Assembly (NCBI GenBank): GCA_000827265.1
Contig: KN834900.1
Span: forward strand, 8,606-54,605
Length of the DNA stretch: 46,000 nt
Direction: 5' to 3'
DNA from: Collybiopsis luxurians FD-317 M1
Lineage: Eukaryota; Basidiomycota; Agaricomycetes; Agaricales; Omphalotaceae
In this document: positions 29,601 to 40,534 of the stretch, in pieces
Layout of the letters: every line of letters begins with the position of its first letter
Numbering within the stretch: position 1 is the stretch's first letter
The notes under the pieces: model-generated
The model's input: the letters and a program-made list of their open reading frames with translations, nothing else
What the model was told of the DNA's origin: nothing
The model's database searches: none
Translations under genes and position numbers: made by a program

Positions 29601-30817
29601 ATGTGGTGTCTGGCTCTGATGATAAGACAGTAAGAATTTGGAATACTCAAACAGGTGTGCAGGTTGGAGAACCACTCAAAGGCCACAGAGATTTGGTTAA
29701 CTCAGTGGCATACTCACATAATGGTCAATATGTGGTGTCTGGCTCTGATGATAAGACAGTAAGAATTTGGAATGCTCAAACAGGTGTGCAGGTTGGGGAG
29801 CCACTCAAAGGCTACACTCAGGGAGTTAGCTCAGTGACATATTCACCTGATGGTCAATATGTGGTGTCTGGCTCTTATGATAAGACAGTAAGAATTTGGA
29901 ATACCCAAACAGGTGCGCAGGTTGGGGAGCCACCCCAGGGCAACATGTATTCAGCTACCTCAGTGGCATATTCCCCTGATGGTCAATATGTAGTGTCTGG
30001 CTCTGATGATAAGACAGTCAGAATTTGGAATGCTCAAACAGGTGTGCAGGTTGGGAAACCACTCAAAGGCCACACTCATAGGGTTACCTCAGTGGCATAT
30101 TCACCTGATGGTCAATATGTGGTGTCTGGCTCTTATGACCAGAGAGTAAGAATTTGGAATGCTCAAACAGGTGTGCAGGTTGGGGAGCCACTCAAAGGCC
30201 ACACTTTGGGAGTTATCTCAGTGGCATATTCACCTAATGGTCAATATGTGGTGTCTGGCTCTTCTGATAAAACAGTAAGAATTTGGAATGCTCAAACAGG
30301 TGTCCAGGTTGGGGAGCCACTCAAAGGCCACACTAGTGGGGTTAAGTCAGTGGCATATTCACCTGATGGTCAATATGTGGTGTCTGGCTCTTCAGATAAG
30401 ACAGTAAGAATTTGGAATGCTCAAACAGGTGTGCAGGTTGGGGAGCCACTCAAAAACCACACTGATTGGGTTCAGTCAGTGGCATATTCACCGGATGGTC
30501 AATATGTGGTGTCTGGCTCTTTAGATATGACAGTAAGAATTTGGAGGACCCAATCAGGTCTTCATGATGCCCCCACTTTGCAATTGCCTCCTGATATTTC
30601 ATCAGGTTATATTAATAACCATGGCTGGCTCCATTCCAACAATGGAGCACTCATTCTTTGGCTTCCTCCTCATATGAGGCAAGGATTTAAGGATAAACGA
30701 CAAATTCTTACTATCCCTGCTGATGCTCCTGATTGTGCTCTGTCTGTGGACTGGTCAAATTTTGTTCATGGAACACAATGGACTCAATGTTGGGACTCTC
30801 TCCGAATTTCTGCATAA
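26605..30817 (+). CDS. NLR-D: NACHT-WD40 (STAND/NLR-like) protein with 14 WD40 repeats
   Basis: ATG at 26605 begins MPKRRRSPESDTHC, parallel to MSKRRRSPESDAHRK of NLR-E. The rest of exon 1, exon 2 and both first introns are inside the N gap. Exon 3 is seen from 26994 to 28511 and exon 4 from 28559 to TAA 30815-30817, with a 47-nt intron between. The expected product is about 1,310 residues. The NACHT module has Walker A GLAGSGKS, Walker B IIVDGLDEWG and VTSRPNS, followed by helical segments (LFIWANTAVEF, YYHLSLAEFLSS). A linker (DTDVLIRMQELEKF, HLYISGCALLP) leads to 14 WD40 repeats, enough for two seven-bladed propellers. The tail is NHGWLHS, LILWLPPHMRQGF and VDWSNFVHG. By family, NACHT oligomerisation is triggered by propeller binding. 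No effector domain is visible, so output is unknown. No stop is seen in the readable part; this is the best candidate for a working copy. Confidence 0.9.
26648..26993. other. Assembly gap of 346 N
   Basis: The gap replaces the end of exon 1 through the start of exon 3 of NLR-D. In NLR-E the same interval is only about 211 bp, so either the gap length is an estimate or NLR-D has about 135 bp of extra sequence here. Confidence 0.98.
28790..30545 (+). repeat. WD40 tandem array of NLR-D (14 units x 129 bp)
   Basis: Variable residue pairs (after S-G-S and before T) run KM, HN, LE, SE, SE, NM, DK, DK, YK, DK, YQ, SK, SK, LM. The rest of the unit is nearly constant in DNA. Units 4-5 and 12-13 are recent duplicates by these markers. 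Confidence 0.9.
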
Positions 30818-32460
30818 TGCCCAATGTAAGTTCTTCTTTCAATTTTTATAATATACTGTTAACTTACTTATTTAGCAAATCATTCAAATGTGCTATGTCC
30901 CTTTTTTCCTTTTTTTCTTTCTTCATTGTTCCTTTGTCTTCCTTCTTGTTGTAGCTTGACTTATAACTGTGAAATTAAATCTGCCATTCTGCATTTCTCT
31001 ATGATTTTGTGATATTTCTTTTCTTCTTTCCTTTGACTACCTATACAACCTGTTCACCCCTTTGCAGTAGCTAAATATCATGGAACGTAGTTTGGGGAAT
31101 GTACTATACTTATGAAAAATGAACTGGTTTCACTCACTCGGCATGGTTTTAGTCATTAGCACCTTGATAGTTTTGCATTTCGTCAAGCCATACTAGAAAT
31201 GTAATAATTTCGTGGCAGCTGGCTGCTTACACCAAGTGTGTCACATTGAATTTTTGTTGCTTTATAATCATATCTGAGGCAAGGGTGGTTCAAACTAATG
31301 TTTGAGAGTAAAATAATTTTCAGTGTCCCTCTCACATATGACAACAAATGTAACAGCTGCATAATAGAAATCTTAAATCTGAAGAGCACAAGATTTTGTT
31401 AGTCTTACAAAGCAGTGAAGCAAGCAGCCACTTCCTGTCATGCCTAACATCTTACATGCTAGTCAACAGAAAAAGTAGTTTAAAATTTCTACCCATTGGG
31501 CATTTACTTCTATAATTGTTGCATTCACAGCTCAATCTCTCCGAGGATTGAGTGTGCCACCCTCATATGTTCCACACTTTTCTGAAGGGTAAAGTGTTTT
31601 ATTTGCTTTGTCAAGATATTTGAATTGCTGAGTAAAACACTAATTTGTTGTATATCTTACGCAACAGGTGGTCGCTGCAGCTGCAGCCATTTAGTTTCGG
31701 AAACGTGAGGCACACTGAACTCGCATATGAATTAGCAGCAGCGCATGCTGTTATTGATTATTCCTGTGAATTTTCCTTGGCTTTGGGCTGCTGTATAAGT
31801 CCCACTGGTTGCTCTTTGACATCAGGAGCAGTCTAGATGTTCTTAGGGAAGGGTTGCTATCGTATGTGCCGCAGGTTTGAGATCAAGCCGTATTATGTAC
31901 CTGCTCCAACAGACCAAACTGGGTCCATGAAAGGCTCCTTAGATCCCTCGTTTCCCTGCACCTGTTTGTTTACTCATTGGTGTAACACCTCATGTGCGAC
32001 ATGCAGAGACCCACACTGCGTGCCTGTAGATCCCTCAGTTGGACAAATCTCCGAATTTGTCTGTCTGAGGAAGGATCTCGCTTGGATGGAGCACAAAACC
32101 TCAACTGACAGCATAACTGACAGCGAATTGCTCAGTGTAGCAAGCTCCTGACAGACAGATTCTTGCAGCGATAATGCCTGACAAGTACCAGTACTGATAG
32201 TAATAGTACCCCGCCCCGGCAATTTCTTTATCCTCCGAAAAGTCGACTAGACGCTCAGGACAAATTTGGATGGGAAAAAATATTGGTAAATCGATCGATG
32301 GCGACGTGGGAATGAGGATGGAAAGGATGGAAGGCACGTCTTTTCGTGACCGTTCAGCGATCGGAATCGGGGATAACCGAAGTTGATGATGACCTGGCTG
32401 CAAATTTTATACTCTCTTCTCGTCAAGAGGCGTGCGGAATGGGAATCCGGGACATATAGG
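30818..32460. repeat. 3' flank of NLR-D, duplicated block
   Basis: Collinear with 12889-14420 and, in part, with 1609-3240. It includes a partly preserved frame at 31837-32151 (GSMKGSLDPSFPCTCLFTHW, GQISEFVCLRKDLAW) that matches the NLR-B flank but differs by frameshifts. I do not call it a gene. Confidence 0.6.
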
Positions 32461-33037
32461 CCTAACCGGTCCGCGGACCCTCCCCACCCCATTTACTGGT
32501 TTTGGTAAGACACCAAACTTTGAGCCTCAAAAAGTCGAGTTTCTTAATAACTACTGTAAACATGAATATTTTCCTTGATGAATAAGATAACCCCCCCAAA
32601 TTATCATGTCTCGCTACATGCCTGCATATTTTTTTTTGGCAAATTTGCTCATAGAGTTCGAGATACAGAGGGAACCAGTTTCGCCTGCCAATTCCAATGA
32701 TCGTGGACGCTTCTTTTCCTGGTTTGCTTTCAACTTCCATCTGCCCTCCGACCATTGAAGCTCAAAGCCATATACCCTAATTTTGATATCAATGCCTTTA
32801 TAATGGATTATCATGGAGAGAAGCGAGGTTCCAGTAATGTTGCGAGACGAGGAGGAGCAAAGAGAAAAAAGACTTAGTTACTTTTGCAATTAATGTAGCT
32901 CATCCTCATTGAATCCATCAACCAAATCTTATCACTCGCTGAATCAAGGAATGTTGCTCTTTAGAATTCCCAAACTCGAAAGTATTATGGAGTATATACA
33001 CAAGGTACAATAAACAAAACTGAATCGCTAGTGAGCA
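32461..33037. other. Intergenic, no resolvable gene
   Basis: No recognisable coding or RNA signal. It contains CCTCCCCACCCC and CAAACTTTGA phrases that recur at about 35897-35925 on the other side of the hAT element, which suggests a small local repeat. Confidence 0.3.
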
Positions 33038-33045
33038 CTTTGGTG

Positions 33046-35828
33046 GAGTGTGCGCAAAGTAACTTTTCAAGTAACTTTTTTAATTTAATCAAGTTACTTG
33101 AAAGTTACATGCAAGTAACTTTTTTTTCCCGCGCTTGACAGCTTAACTTGCCGAGTCTCGGCAAAATATATCTCTCATTAAAACTTATTTTCGACACATT
33201 TAACATGTTTTTGGTCTTCATTACAGCATCTGATTGCAGAATACTCTGAATATTAATGTTCCCTGAGTGAACCAAGTGAATTGTATGCCTAATATTGCCG
33301 AGACTGCTGTTTACTTTAGCTGTAGCTATCAATCTGACTGAATATACCTAGGGATATATATTGGGTCATTAGCAGAAAGGTGCTTAACTGTCTCTGTTGC
33401 AAATACCAGCATGGGGGCACTGGAGGATATGGAAAATAAATGAGCAGCTCAAAATAACAGGTTAACTAGCAATCCAGCTGTGCCGACTCAACTCTGAATT
33501 CCAATCTCCCCGTAGTCGCGCTCACATACTGGACTATTCTCATTGTCCTCCATACTTCAAACATATCCTCTTGCTCAAGATGCTTTGTCAATTGGTAAAA
33601 TATCACTCTACTGATTGGACTATCAACATCTTCATACTTCAAAATTCATTTTTTCATTTATCCCTTGACTCTTGAGAAAATGCTATCCAAATGCCTTATC
33701 ACAAATGCCTCAATTCTCGAGTAATCATTATTTATTAGCCTGGTCTCTCAAATTGTAGATCCTCATCTTAGTTCTTACAGGTGTATATCTCACCAATCCA
33801 TTACTATTAATACAATTTTGCTGTCAAGCATCTGCTGAGATTATAAGTTCCTGATTCTATCCAGATTCACTCACTTGTTGTCAGTTGAATGATCAGACTG
33901 TTGTAGATCAATGATGTCTTGTGTATTGACACACCAATATGTCTACACAGTTGTTTACTCATCCTCTCGGAAGTTCCAAGTCAAAACTCATACTTTCAAA
34001 ATTTGAAGTATCCTACTTTCCTCTATTTGATTCATCTTCCAACTTGCAGCACTTGGTGGAATAAGTATTCCAGAAACATTCTAGTACTTAGCTATAAATG
34101 ACTTCAATGAGGAAAGAGTCTGAATTATTATCTTCAAATTTTACTATTATTGACTTTTACTATTATTGACTTGGTCTCAATTATAGACCTTACAATACAG
34201 ACACCATGGTTGAGCTCTTGCCTAGTGTTTGTATATCTATCTATTTGAATGTAAAGGTCATGACATGACCCAACTGTGATTCTCTAACTTTGAGCATATG
34301 AGTTTGTGCAAGCACTGTATAAACAGCATATAGCTACTCTGTTCTTTGTTATTCAATGGGTGTAGGGAAATTGAAAAAACCAGCAAGAAGTAAATGAGCA
34401 TATCATGAATGTGAGCACCATTGTATAATGGTTCAAGTGAATATAATTACTTTATGGATTTTGTACTCACATATTCAATTAAGTTAAAGCAATGCTGGGT
34501 CTGTGCATGCATCCTGACTCATACATACTGTGCAAAATTACTCACTCTACTTGGTAGTGAGATAGGTATTTGAGCTCAATATACTTTCCACTCATCCATC
34601 AAACATTCATATGCAACCCCAACTGGAGAATATGGCATTCTTGTACTATTTTGCCAGCTCAAACAGTGCATATTTCAGTTCTTTCAGTGATGTGCTTAAG
34701 GCTTAAGACCTAATTAGGTTTAAAGCCTTAATTTGGTTCCTAATTAGGACCTAAATTCAGCCAGATCTACATAGGTCCTAATCAGGTCTTAATATATATG
34801 TAATCAATGTTTAGGTGCTGGTCTGGCCGACAAATGCTTTCACATGAATTCCATCTCATAAAAGGAGAAATATGGCAACTCTTCAATGAAATGAGATAAA
34901 ACTAACTCTGTTTAATAATGTCACTGCAGAGCTGGTCACCTAAGACTTAGGTAATAATGAACAGTCACAGCGGCTAGCACAGGAACAGGGTGAGATAATC
35001 GGGTGATGGTGTTTTGGAGGGCTCAGGTACAGTATGAGGAAAATTAAGTAGCATCAATATAGGTCCTAAATTGCACCTAATTCAATCTTAATTAAGACCA
35101 ACAATTAAGGTATTAGGACCTAATATCCTTGGGAGGCCTTAATTAGAAAGGCTTTAAGCACATCACTGAGTTCTTTTACTTTATTGTGATGGCTGAGTTT
35201 CCTGTCATTATATAAAACATACATTTGATGCTCTAGAGATGACATTTTGATAGTTATGGTACAGGTATTTTATGCTATTTCCTTTGTCTCTGTACTAACA
35301 GTTTTGTTAGAGTCGGCATAGTGAGAAAAGATTCAAATATGAGTTAGAGTTAGTATAATTCGCATAAGTATACTGTTAATTGCTCCTATCCTGAACTAAT
35401 GGTACTGGACTATTCATTCCAGGATTTTGAGATGCCTGTGGGCCCTTTGGGTAGCACTGTGAAACTTAGAAATGGGGAGAATGCATGAAATGATCATCTA
35501 TTTATGTTACAAGTGCCAGCATAGCTAAAGCCTAATGAGGTTCAAAAAGTTATGAATAATTGACAGCTGAGACAAGAAGTGGAACCATTGAGGTCTAGTA
35601 TAGCATGAGAACAATAATATGTAGATACTCACCTCTTGCATTGCAGCAACTCACTGCAGATTACTCAAAAACAAGTTTTAATGAGAAGTACATTTTGCCG
35701 AGACTCGGCAAGTTAGCTGTCAAGCGCGGGAAAAAAAAGTTACTTTGTCGCGACAAGTTAACTTAAAGTTACTTTTGTAAGGACAAGTTAGCAGAGTTTA
35801 AATTGTCCAAGTCACTTTGTTAACACCC
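33046..35828. mobile_element. 2.78-kb hAT-like non-autonomous element
   Basis: An 8-bp duplication CTTTGGTG lies at 33038-33045 and 35829-35836. The outer ends are an imperfect inverted pair (GAGTGTGCGCAAAGTAACTT with GGGTGTTAACAAAGTGACTT). Further in is a near-perfect inverted repeat of about 75 bp (33114-33188 with 35671-35744) containing TTTCCCGCGCTTGACAGC and GCCGAGTCTCGGCAAAAT. Repeated AAGTTACTT-type motifs fill the subterminal zones. No transposase frame longer than about 60 codons is seen, so the element is non-autonomous or its gene has fully decayed. It contains a second, nested element at 34685-35168. Confidence 0.85.
34685..35168. mobile_element. 484-bp hAT-type MITE nested in the larger element
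   Basis: It starts CAGTGATGTGCTTAA and ends with the inverted copy TTAAGCACATCACTG. An exact 8-bp duplication AGTTCTTT lies at 34677-34684 and 35169-35176. The interior is full of CCTAATTAGG and GGTCCTAAT motifs in both orientations. CAGTG ends plus 8-bp duplication fit hAT. Nesting dates it after the outer insertion. Confidence 0.9.
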
Positions 35829-35836
35829 CTTTGGTG

Positions 35837-36640
35837 GGCCGCGCACAGAATATATTGGGCACAGCCACTTGGAGTGGGAAAAGAAGCACCTCCCCCCCTC
35901 CCCACCCCACCCTCAAACTTTGACCTCCTGACATCCGAAAATTTATTTCCGCACGCCTCTTGCTTCTCGTTCCCCTTCCCTTTACCTCTGTTTTTCCCCT
36001 CCTCAGTCATGCTCCTCTCAACTCCTCTGCACAGGCAACCATATCCAGGTTCTGAAGGGCACTTAAACTCCTTCGAATTTATAATCACTCATTCATAACG
36101 CCAATGCTTTGTCTACGCTGGCCATTTCCCTCCGTACTGTCTCTAAGAAGATTGAAGTACAGATTTACAGAAGAGAAGGATCGGATCGGTATTCATAAAT
36201 ACAGTGAACAGCGAATTGTCGTGTATACATGTACATTTCAAGTCGTCTGGCTCCCCTTGTATCAGGCGAGACGCGTTGCCTTTGCTTTGAAGACGCACTT
36301 TCTATTGATATGCTTCCTCCAAGAAGAAACCAAGGTATCTTTTTTTTTTTCCATTCTACATGTTCAGTTTGCTCATTTTGATTCGACTCACAGCGAAGCT
36401 CTCAACCTGTGATACGTGTCTACAATATGATTTGGAACTTATACATCCCGTCGTCTACATATATACACGCACCCACTCCCACTCCCACCAAACCTAAACC
36501 TAATGTTGGCGATACGAGATACGAATTCGTTCAATCTTACACCTACGCGTTAGGCAAGGTTTCTTCTTCCCATTGACTCTCGAATCGACGCTGTGGAAGC
36601 TAAACAAGACTACGAGGATAATGATATAGCCCCAAGAACC
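35837..36640. other. Intergenic, duplicated block
   Basis: No gene is supported. The part 36340-36560 aligns with 14930-15100 and with 15880-15920 of the NLR-B unit (GCGAAGCTCTCAACCTGTGATA, GGCGATACGAGAT). Confidence 0.4.
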
Positions 36641-36980
36641 CTTGTTGATCCCGATCCAAATCGGTCGACCTCGACTTCTATGCCTGTAATCCCCACCAAC
36701 AGCCCAATCAACGGCGAGGATGAAGGGAGATGATATGCCTGATGGTGTCGTCTTCTGGAATGGGTAAGGGTAGGACAAGAACGACATGCAGGGGAGGGTG
36801 AGGGGGTCCATGATATGCCTGCGGGCATACCCATAGTGGTAGCGGTATGGAAGGTGATGCTGAGAGCGTGGATCAAGTTGCCGGTAACTTGACGTTTCAT
36901 TGGCCTTTATTGAATCGCTGATGCATACTGTCTGTCGTACCTTGCGCAGACACTCATCGAGCTCAACTTCCAGTAATGAA
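36640..36980. pseudogene. Degraded gene fragment, duplicated block, copy D
   Basis: Aligns with 3240-3545 and 16010-16330. The + frame VIPTNSPINGEDEGR then TGA is the broken counterpart of VIPNNNNCNNSDEGEGED at 15250. No function is recognised. Confidence 0.35.
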
Positions 36981-37116
36981 CAGAGAGAGAACGAAGTCGA
37001 GCCGGTGGGGATGAGCGTTTGTTGAACCTTGACCATAGTAACGGGTGCGTAAATCCTGATTTTGCACCGTCTTGTTTCTCATGCCAACTTCTTGCTAGCT
37101 CAACAAGCTTCCTATC

Positions 37117-37890
37117 ATGTCCTACCAGTCCTATACCTCTCACATCTCACGTTCGCAGTCCAAGCCTGCAGCTGCTCTTCTAACGGGGCCGAGACTTCGA
37201 CTTGATATGGGTGACAGAAGAATCGAAATCTCTTCTCCGTCAAATGAATCTATGTACGGGTACAGCGCCAATTAGAGTACACACTGTCCACACGCTGTCA
37301 ATGCGTATAATCAATTACCTCAGTATGCTCCGCCGCAAAATTCAATTCGTCTCCATTTCTCTCTCCAACGCCGCATCCTTGTGCCAGACCTTACACGTAT
37401 CTTGTCTCAGTTGGTGACGAACTAACGTCGCAGGCATATTCAACCTTTGAGAGCGCATATTATATGTCGTTCTCTGGTCTTACTCCGGGAGCATGGGCAC
37501 CTCCTCAACTTCAAAAGCGCAGATCTTCTAGTTCTGGATGCTCACCTCCAGTATCCGTATCATTTTCGGCTAACTCTCCGCCATCCACAGCTCTTCCATC
37601 GAATGCTGCCACATATGACAGTTATGACAGCGATGGTTGAAATAACACTATTGAAGCAAGATGGAGCGGAAGTCGCAGTCGTACATTTTCTGAGGATCAT
37701 ATCCGTTGTCCACCTTTCCTACACTATCCTCACTTCCTATTCCGTCCTCGACTGTCTTTTCACATGGTGGTAGACGTCGACGACACATCCTCCGACTGTT
37801 CATGGCTCATCAAATTCGCTTCCGCGGTACTAACGACTACCATCTTCCACAGTGCCTGCTTATCACCATCTGCGACAGTGGCCTAGGCCC
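37117..37890 (+). pseudogene. Unrecognised Ser/Tyr/Pro-rich protein gene, broken, copy D
   Basis: ATG at 37117 reads MSYQSYTSHISRSQSKPAAA and continues to TAG 37273-37275, which is CAG in the NLR-B copy. After it, the frame goes on (NAYNQLPQYAPPQNSI). It then shifts near 37350 to PTPHPCARPYTYLVSVGDEL, SFSGLTPGAWAPPQLQKRR and VSVSFSANSPPSTALPSN. TGA at 37638-37640 follows, then NNTIEARWSGSRSRTFSED and FHMVVDVDDTSSDCSWLIKF. The protein-like composition across both sides of each break indicates one decayed gene of at least 250 codons. It has no recognised domain; a nuclear or cytosolic low-complexity protein is possible. Confidence 0.45.
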
Positions 37891-39640
37891 ATCCCCTTCG
37901 AGCCGTGCATCTCCGGATGGTGATACCTTGGTTCTTCCGAATCGAGGAAGGGGTCTGTTTCCACGACTGACCCATCGAAAGATGATAACGTGGAGTGGAC
38001 ATCGGAGCTCTGAGAATGCCAGCTCTAGCCCCGATAGCTCTGTCGTCCCATCCATTCTGCCATCTTCTGCTACCTGTCTTCGCCGCTTGATGACTTTGTT
38101 TTCAATTTGCTGTCTTCTCGATTCACTTCGTCTTGTTACACACGCCTTTTGCTTCCTGTATACGTGTTACACCTCCCATCGTCGTCTCAATTCTTCAGTT
38201 TGGATTGGATTTCTGGATGTAACTACGGACTTCTATTTGTATATAATTATTAATGTCCTACGTTTCCGAACAACAACAGTCAGATGCACATTCCTGCGCA
38301 CCGCTTGATCACAAGCAGTGAGTGAGCTTGAGGGGACACTGTTATTTCTTCCATTCTAGCGGACTATACTCAGAGTACCTTCTTCGTTCCCTTTCTCATG
38401 TCTCCTTTGTGCCATCTCCAACTTCCGTTCCTTCCAGTATCGGTCTTATTTGGGTAACCTGAACATGCTGAACCTTGCGACAACATTTGAAAGCTAATAC
38501 TGAAAATGTATGGACATAATCGTAGCATGAATGCTCCAGAAAACACTGGAAAATGTAGGGGCGGATGGAGAGCTGGATGGAGGTTGTCAACCTAGACAAT
38601 ACAAATGGAAGAGCGTTGATTGGGATGTATATTGGGTGGTAGGAGAGTAGCTGTAGGCGAAGATAGTTGTAAGAGTAACGATAGTGATTCACTGATACGT
38701 TAAACCGAAAGATCTCATCTGTGAGTATGAGCTCAGCTTGATGGACCAATCTGAGATATTCAGCCAACGACTCGAACTAGACGGACAGAGTACTATGGTT
38801 CACAGGGTACTTGTAAAAAACATGAGTTTCGATGGTACTGTAATAAATGCTTACCGAAATAAAATTCAGAGTACACAGCTGGAATCGCAGAGCTTTCAAA
38901 CCTCTAAATCCAGAATCTAAGAGGAATCCAGGGTGTACTGCGGGCATCGGGCAATGACCGAGCAGAAAAAGGGATCTTTCAAATTTTTGTCACACAAATG
39001 TCACTTTCAGTTGGTCGGCAAATAAGTTCCGAGAGCGCGAAGCAGTTTTGGCTGCCGAGCTGCGGCTTGGGTTCTGTCACGCTGGAACACTCGCTCTCTC
39101 TTTTTTTTTGTCCGTCCAAAGCTCAAATGGAGCTGAAATATTGCAAAAGTTAGGAGAAGGACTCTTAAGACCCTTCTCAATGCTTTCACCAAAATTTGGC
39201 CACTTTAACAAATGTCTTTTTACTGTTCCTGGCGATTTATGTAGAATCACACTGTGGATTTCTACGAGTTTTCATCTCTCATTTGTGTGTCCCCTCCAAA
39301 ATTCTCATTTCAAGTTGGTAGAATCATAACTAAGTAGTGAAATAATACATTGATAAAATCTTAGAGGCACTGTGTATCTCAAACGTTCAAAATTAAACAT
39401 TTTCAAAAAATCACAAGTACCCTGTTGCCGTAAGTACCCTGCGAACCATAGTAGATACGATAAAGTTATCGAACAGGCAGGTCTTGCATAGTTCTGAACT
39501 CGAATGAAGGATATGGATTGGAACTAAAACTACGCTGTACATCGACATTCGTATTAGAACAATATTTCGAAACTGTAGGGAAAGCGATAGGATTAGTTCG
39601 ACGACGAAACTGAATGAGATCAGAACAAGCATACCTTTAA
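37891..39640. other. Intergenic, mostly unassigned
   Basis: The part around 38040-38220 aligns with 4080-4390 of the A unit. The remainder to 39640 shows no conserved frame or RNA signal that I can support. Confidence 0.35.
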
Positions 39641-40135
39641 ACCCGTGCCTCGAATCATCCTCTCCAGCGCTCAAATCCGCTTCCAACCCTCTAATTGCGA
39701 GTGACCGTTCGTCTGAGATTGAATACGCAGCAGCAGGCTATTACGAATACTCCGAGTCCTGGGCTATCTCTTTCGAGTTTTCCTCGTGGCGCGGTTTTCG
39801 GAATTCTGATGGAAATGGGACCAGGGATATAATTGTCGAAAAGAGCGTCAAGCTTACCTCGAATCCCAATTACCAAAACTAACGTTACATTGTCCTTCGA
39901 TCATCTTCGCCGAGTCTTTGACATTCAAAGGTCGATAGCACATGTATGAGAAACCGTGAACTCTCCTTTTTGGGACGCCATTATGCGCAAACGCGCCATG
40001 AACGGCGAGAAGTGGAAAAGAGGCATAGCCTTGAATGGGCAGGTCTAATAGACTCTCGAGGTTAAATAAAGAAAGTAAATTATGGATTGAATCGATAGAT
40101 ATTTTTACAGTCATATGTAGGAGATACTCGAACAA
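39640..40135 (-). pseudogene. Two exons of an unrecognised protein gene, with tandem stop codons
   Basis: The - strand reads LDLPIQGYASFPLLAVHGAF, then VPKRRVHGFSYMCYRPLNV, then GQCNVSFGNWDSR. A GTAAGC donor at about 39854 and a CATCAG acceptor near 39808 follow. The next exon reads PRHEENSKEIAQDSEYS, then TAA TAG, then PAAAYSISDERSLAIRG and DLSAGEDDSRHGF before a GTATGC donor. The composition on both sides of the double stop is protein-like. CAA CAG to TAA TAG by two C-to-T changes would explain it. The family is not recognised. An alternative intron hiding the stops cannot be excluded. Confidence 0.35.
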
Positions 40136-40389
40136 AAATCTGCATAGCGAGGAATCAGCTGGACGAAGAAGTCAAACAAACTCGATTTGAACGTACCTTA
40201 TGTCCGTTTCTCATCCTCCCCGGCATCTGAGGATATTTCCTCCATACAAAATAATATCAGCTTTCATACGCAAACTGCAGTTCGAGGATCATCAGGCAGG
40301 CATGAGGTTATCGTAGTACACATTGAAAAAGAGGAGAGATCGGTGGCATTGGGAAAAGGCAGATAGGGAATAAATAATGAAAAGCTTTG

Positions 40390-40534
40390 TTTGCCAACTA
40401 CGGCGTGCTCAAAAGGACTTGCTGAGCTTGCTTTTGGGCAGCTTCAACGTGGGGATTGAGACCAGTGGATGCAAGCAGGTGGATGAGATGACTCTGTTGC
40501 GTAGAGCAGGCCAGAATGTCGAAGATGGCAACAT
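40390..40534 (-). pseudogene. ATP20: N-terminal fragment of ATP synthase subunit g, copy D
   Basis: ATG at 40534 reads MLPSSTFWPALRNRVISS (mitochondrial presequence type). A frameshift follows, then LASTGLNPHVEAAQKQAQQV and LLSTP, ending in a stop at about 40398. This matches the first exon of copy A (STGSNPQVE-like, AQKKVQEILLSTQQ). The remaining exons are absent, replaced by the unrelated - strand exons at 39640-40135. Confidence 0.65.

Noticed and set aside
33919..34101. Possible transposase fragment inside the 2.78-kb hAT-like element
   Set aside because: The 60-codon frame shows none of the hAT dimerisation-domain residues I would expect, and neither strand gives a longer coding pattern.
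35798..36088. Divergent ORFs at the right edge of the hAT-like element
   Set aside because: They span the element boundary and pyrimidine-rich sequence, and have no homologue in the collinear flank.
37706..38308. 200-codon + strand ORF after NLR-D
   Set aside because: Its first part overlaps the better supported frame of the broken Ser/Pro-rich gene in another phase. The rest has no motif and is not kept in the copy near 4080-4390.
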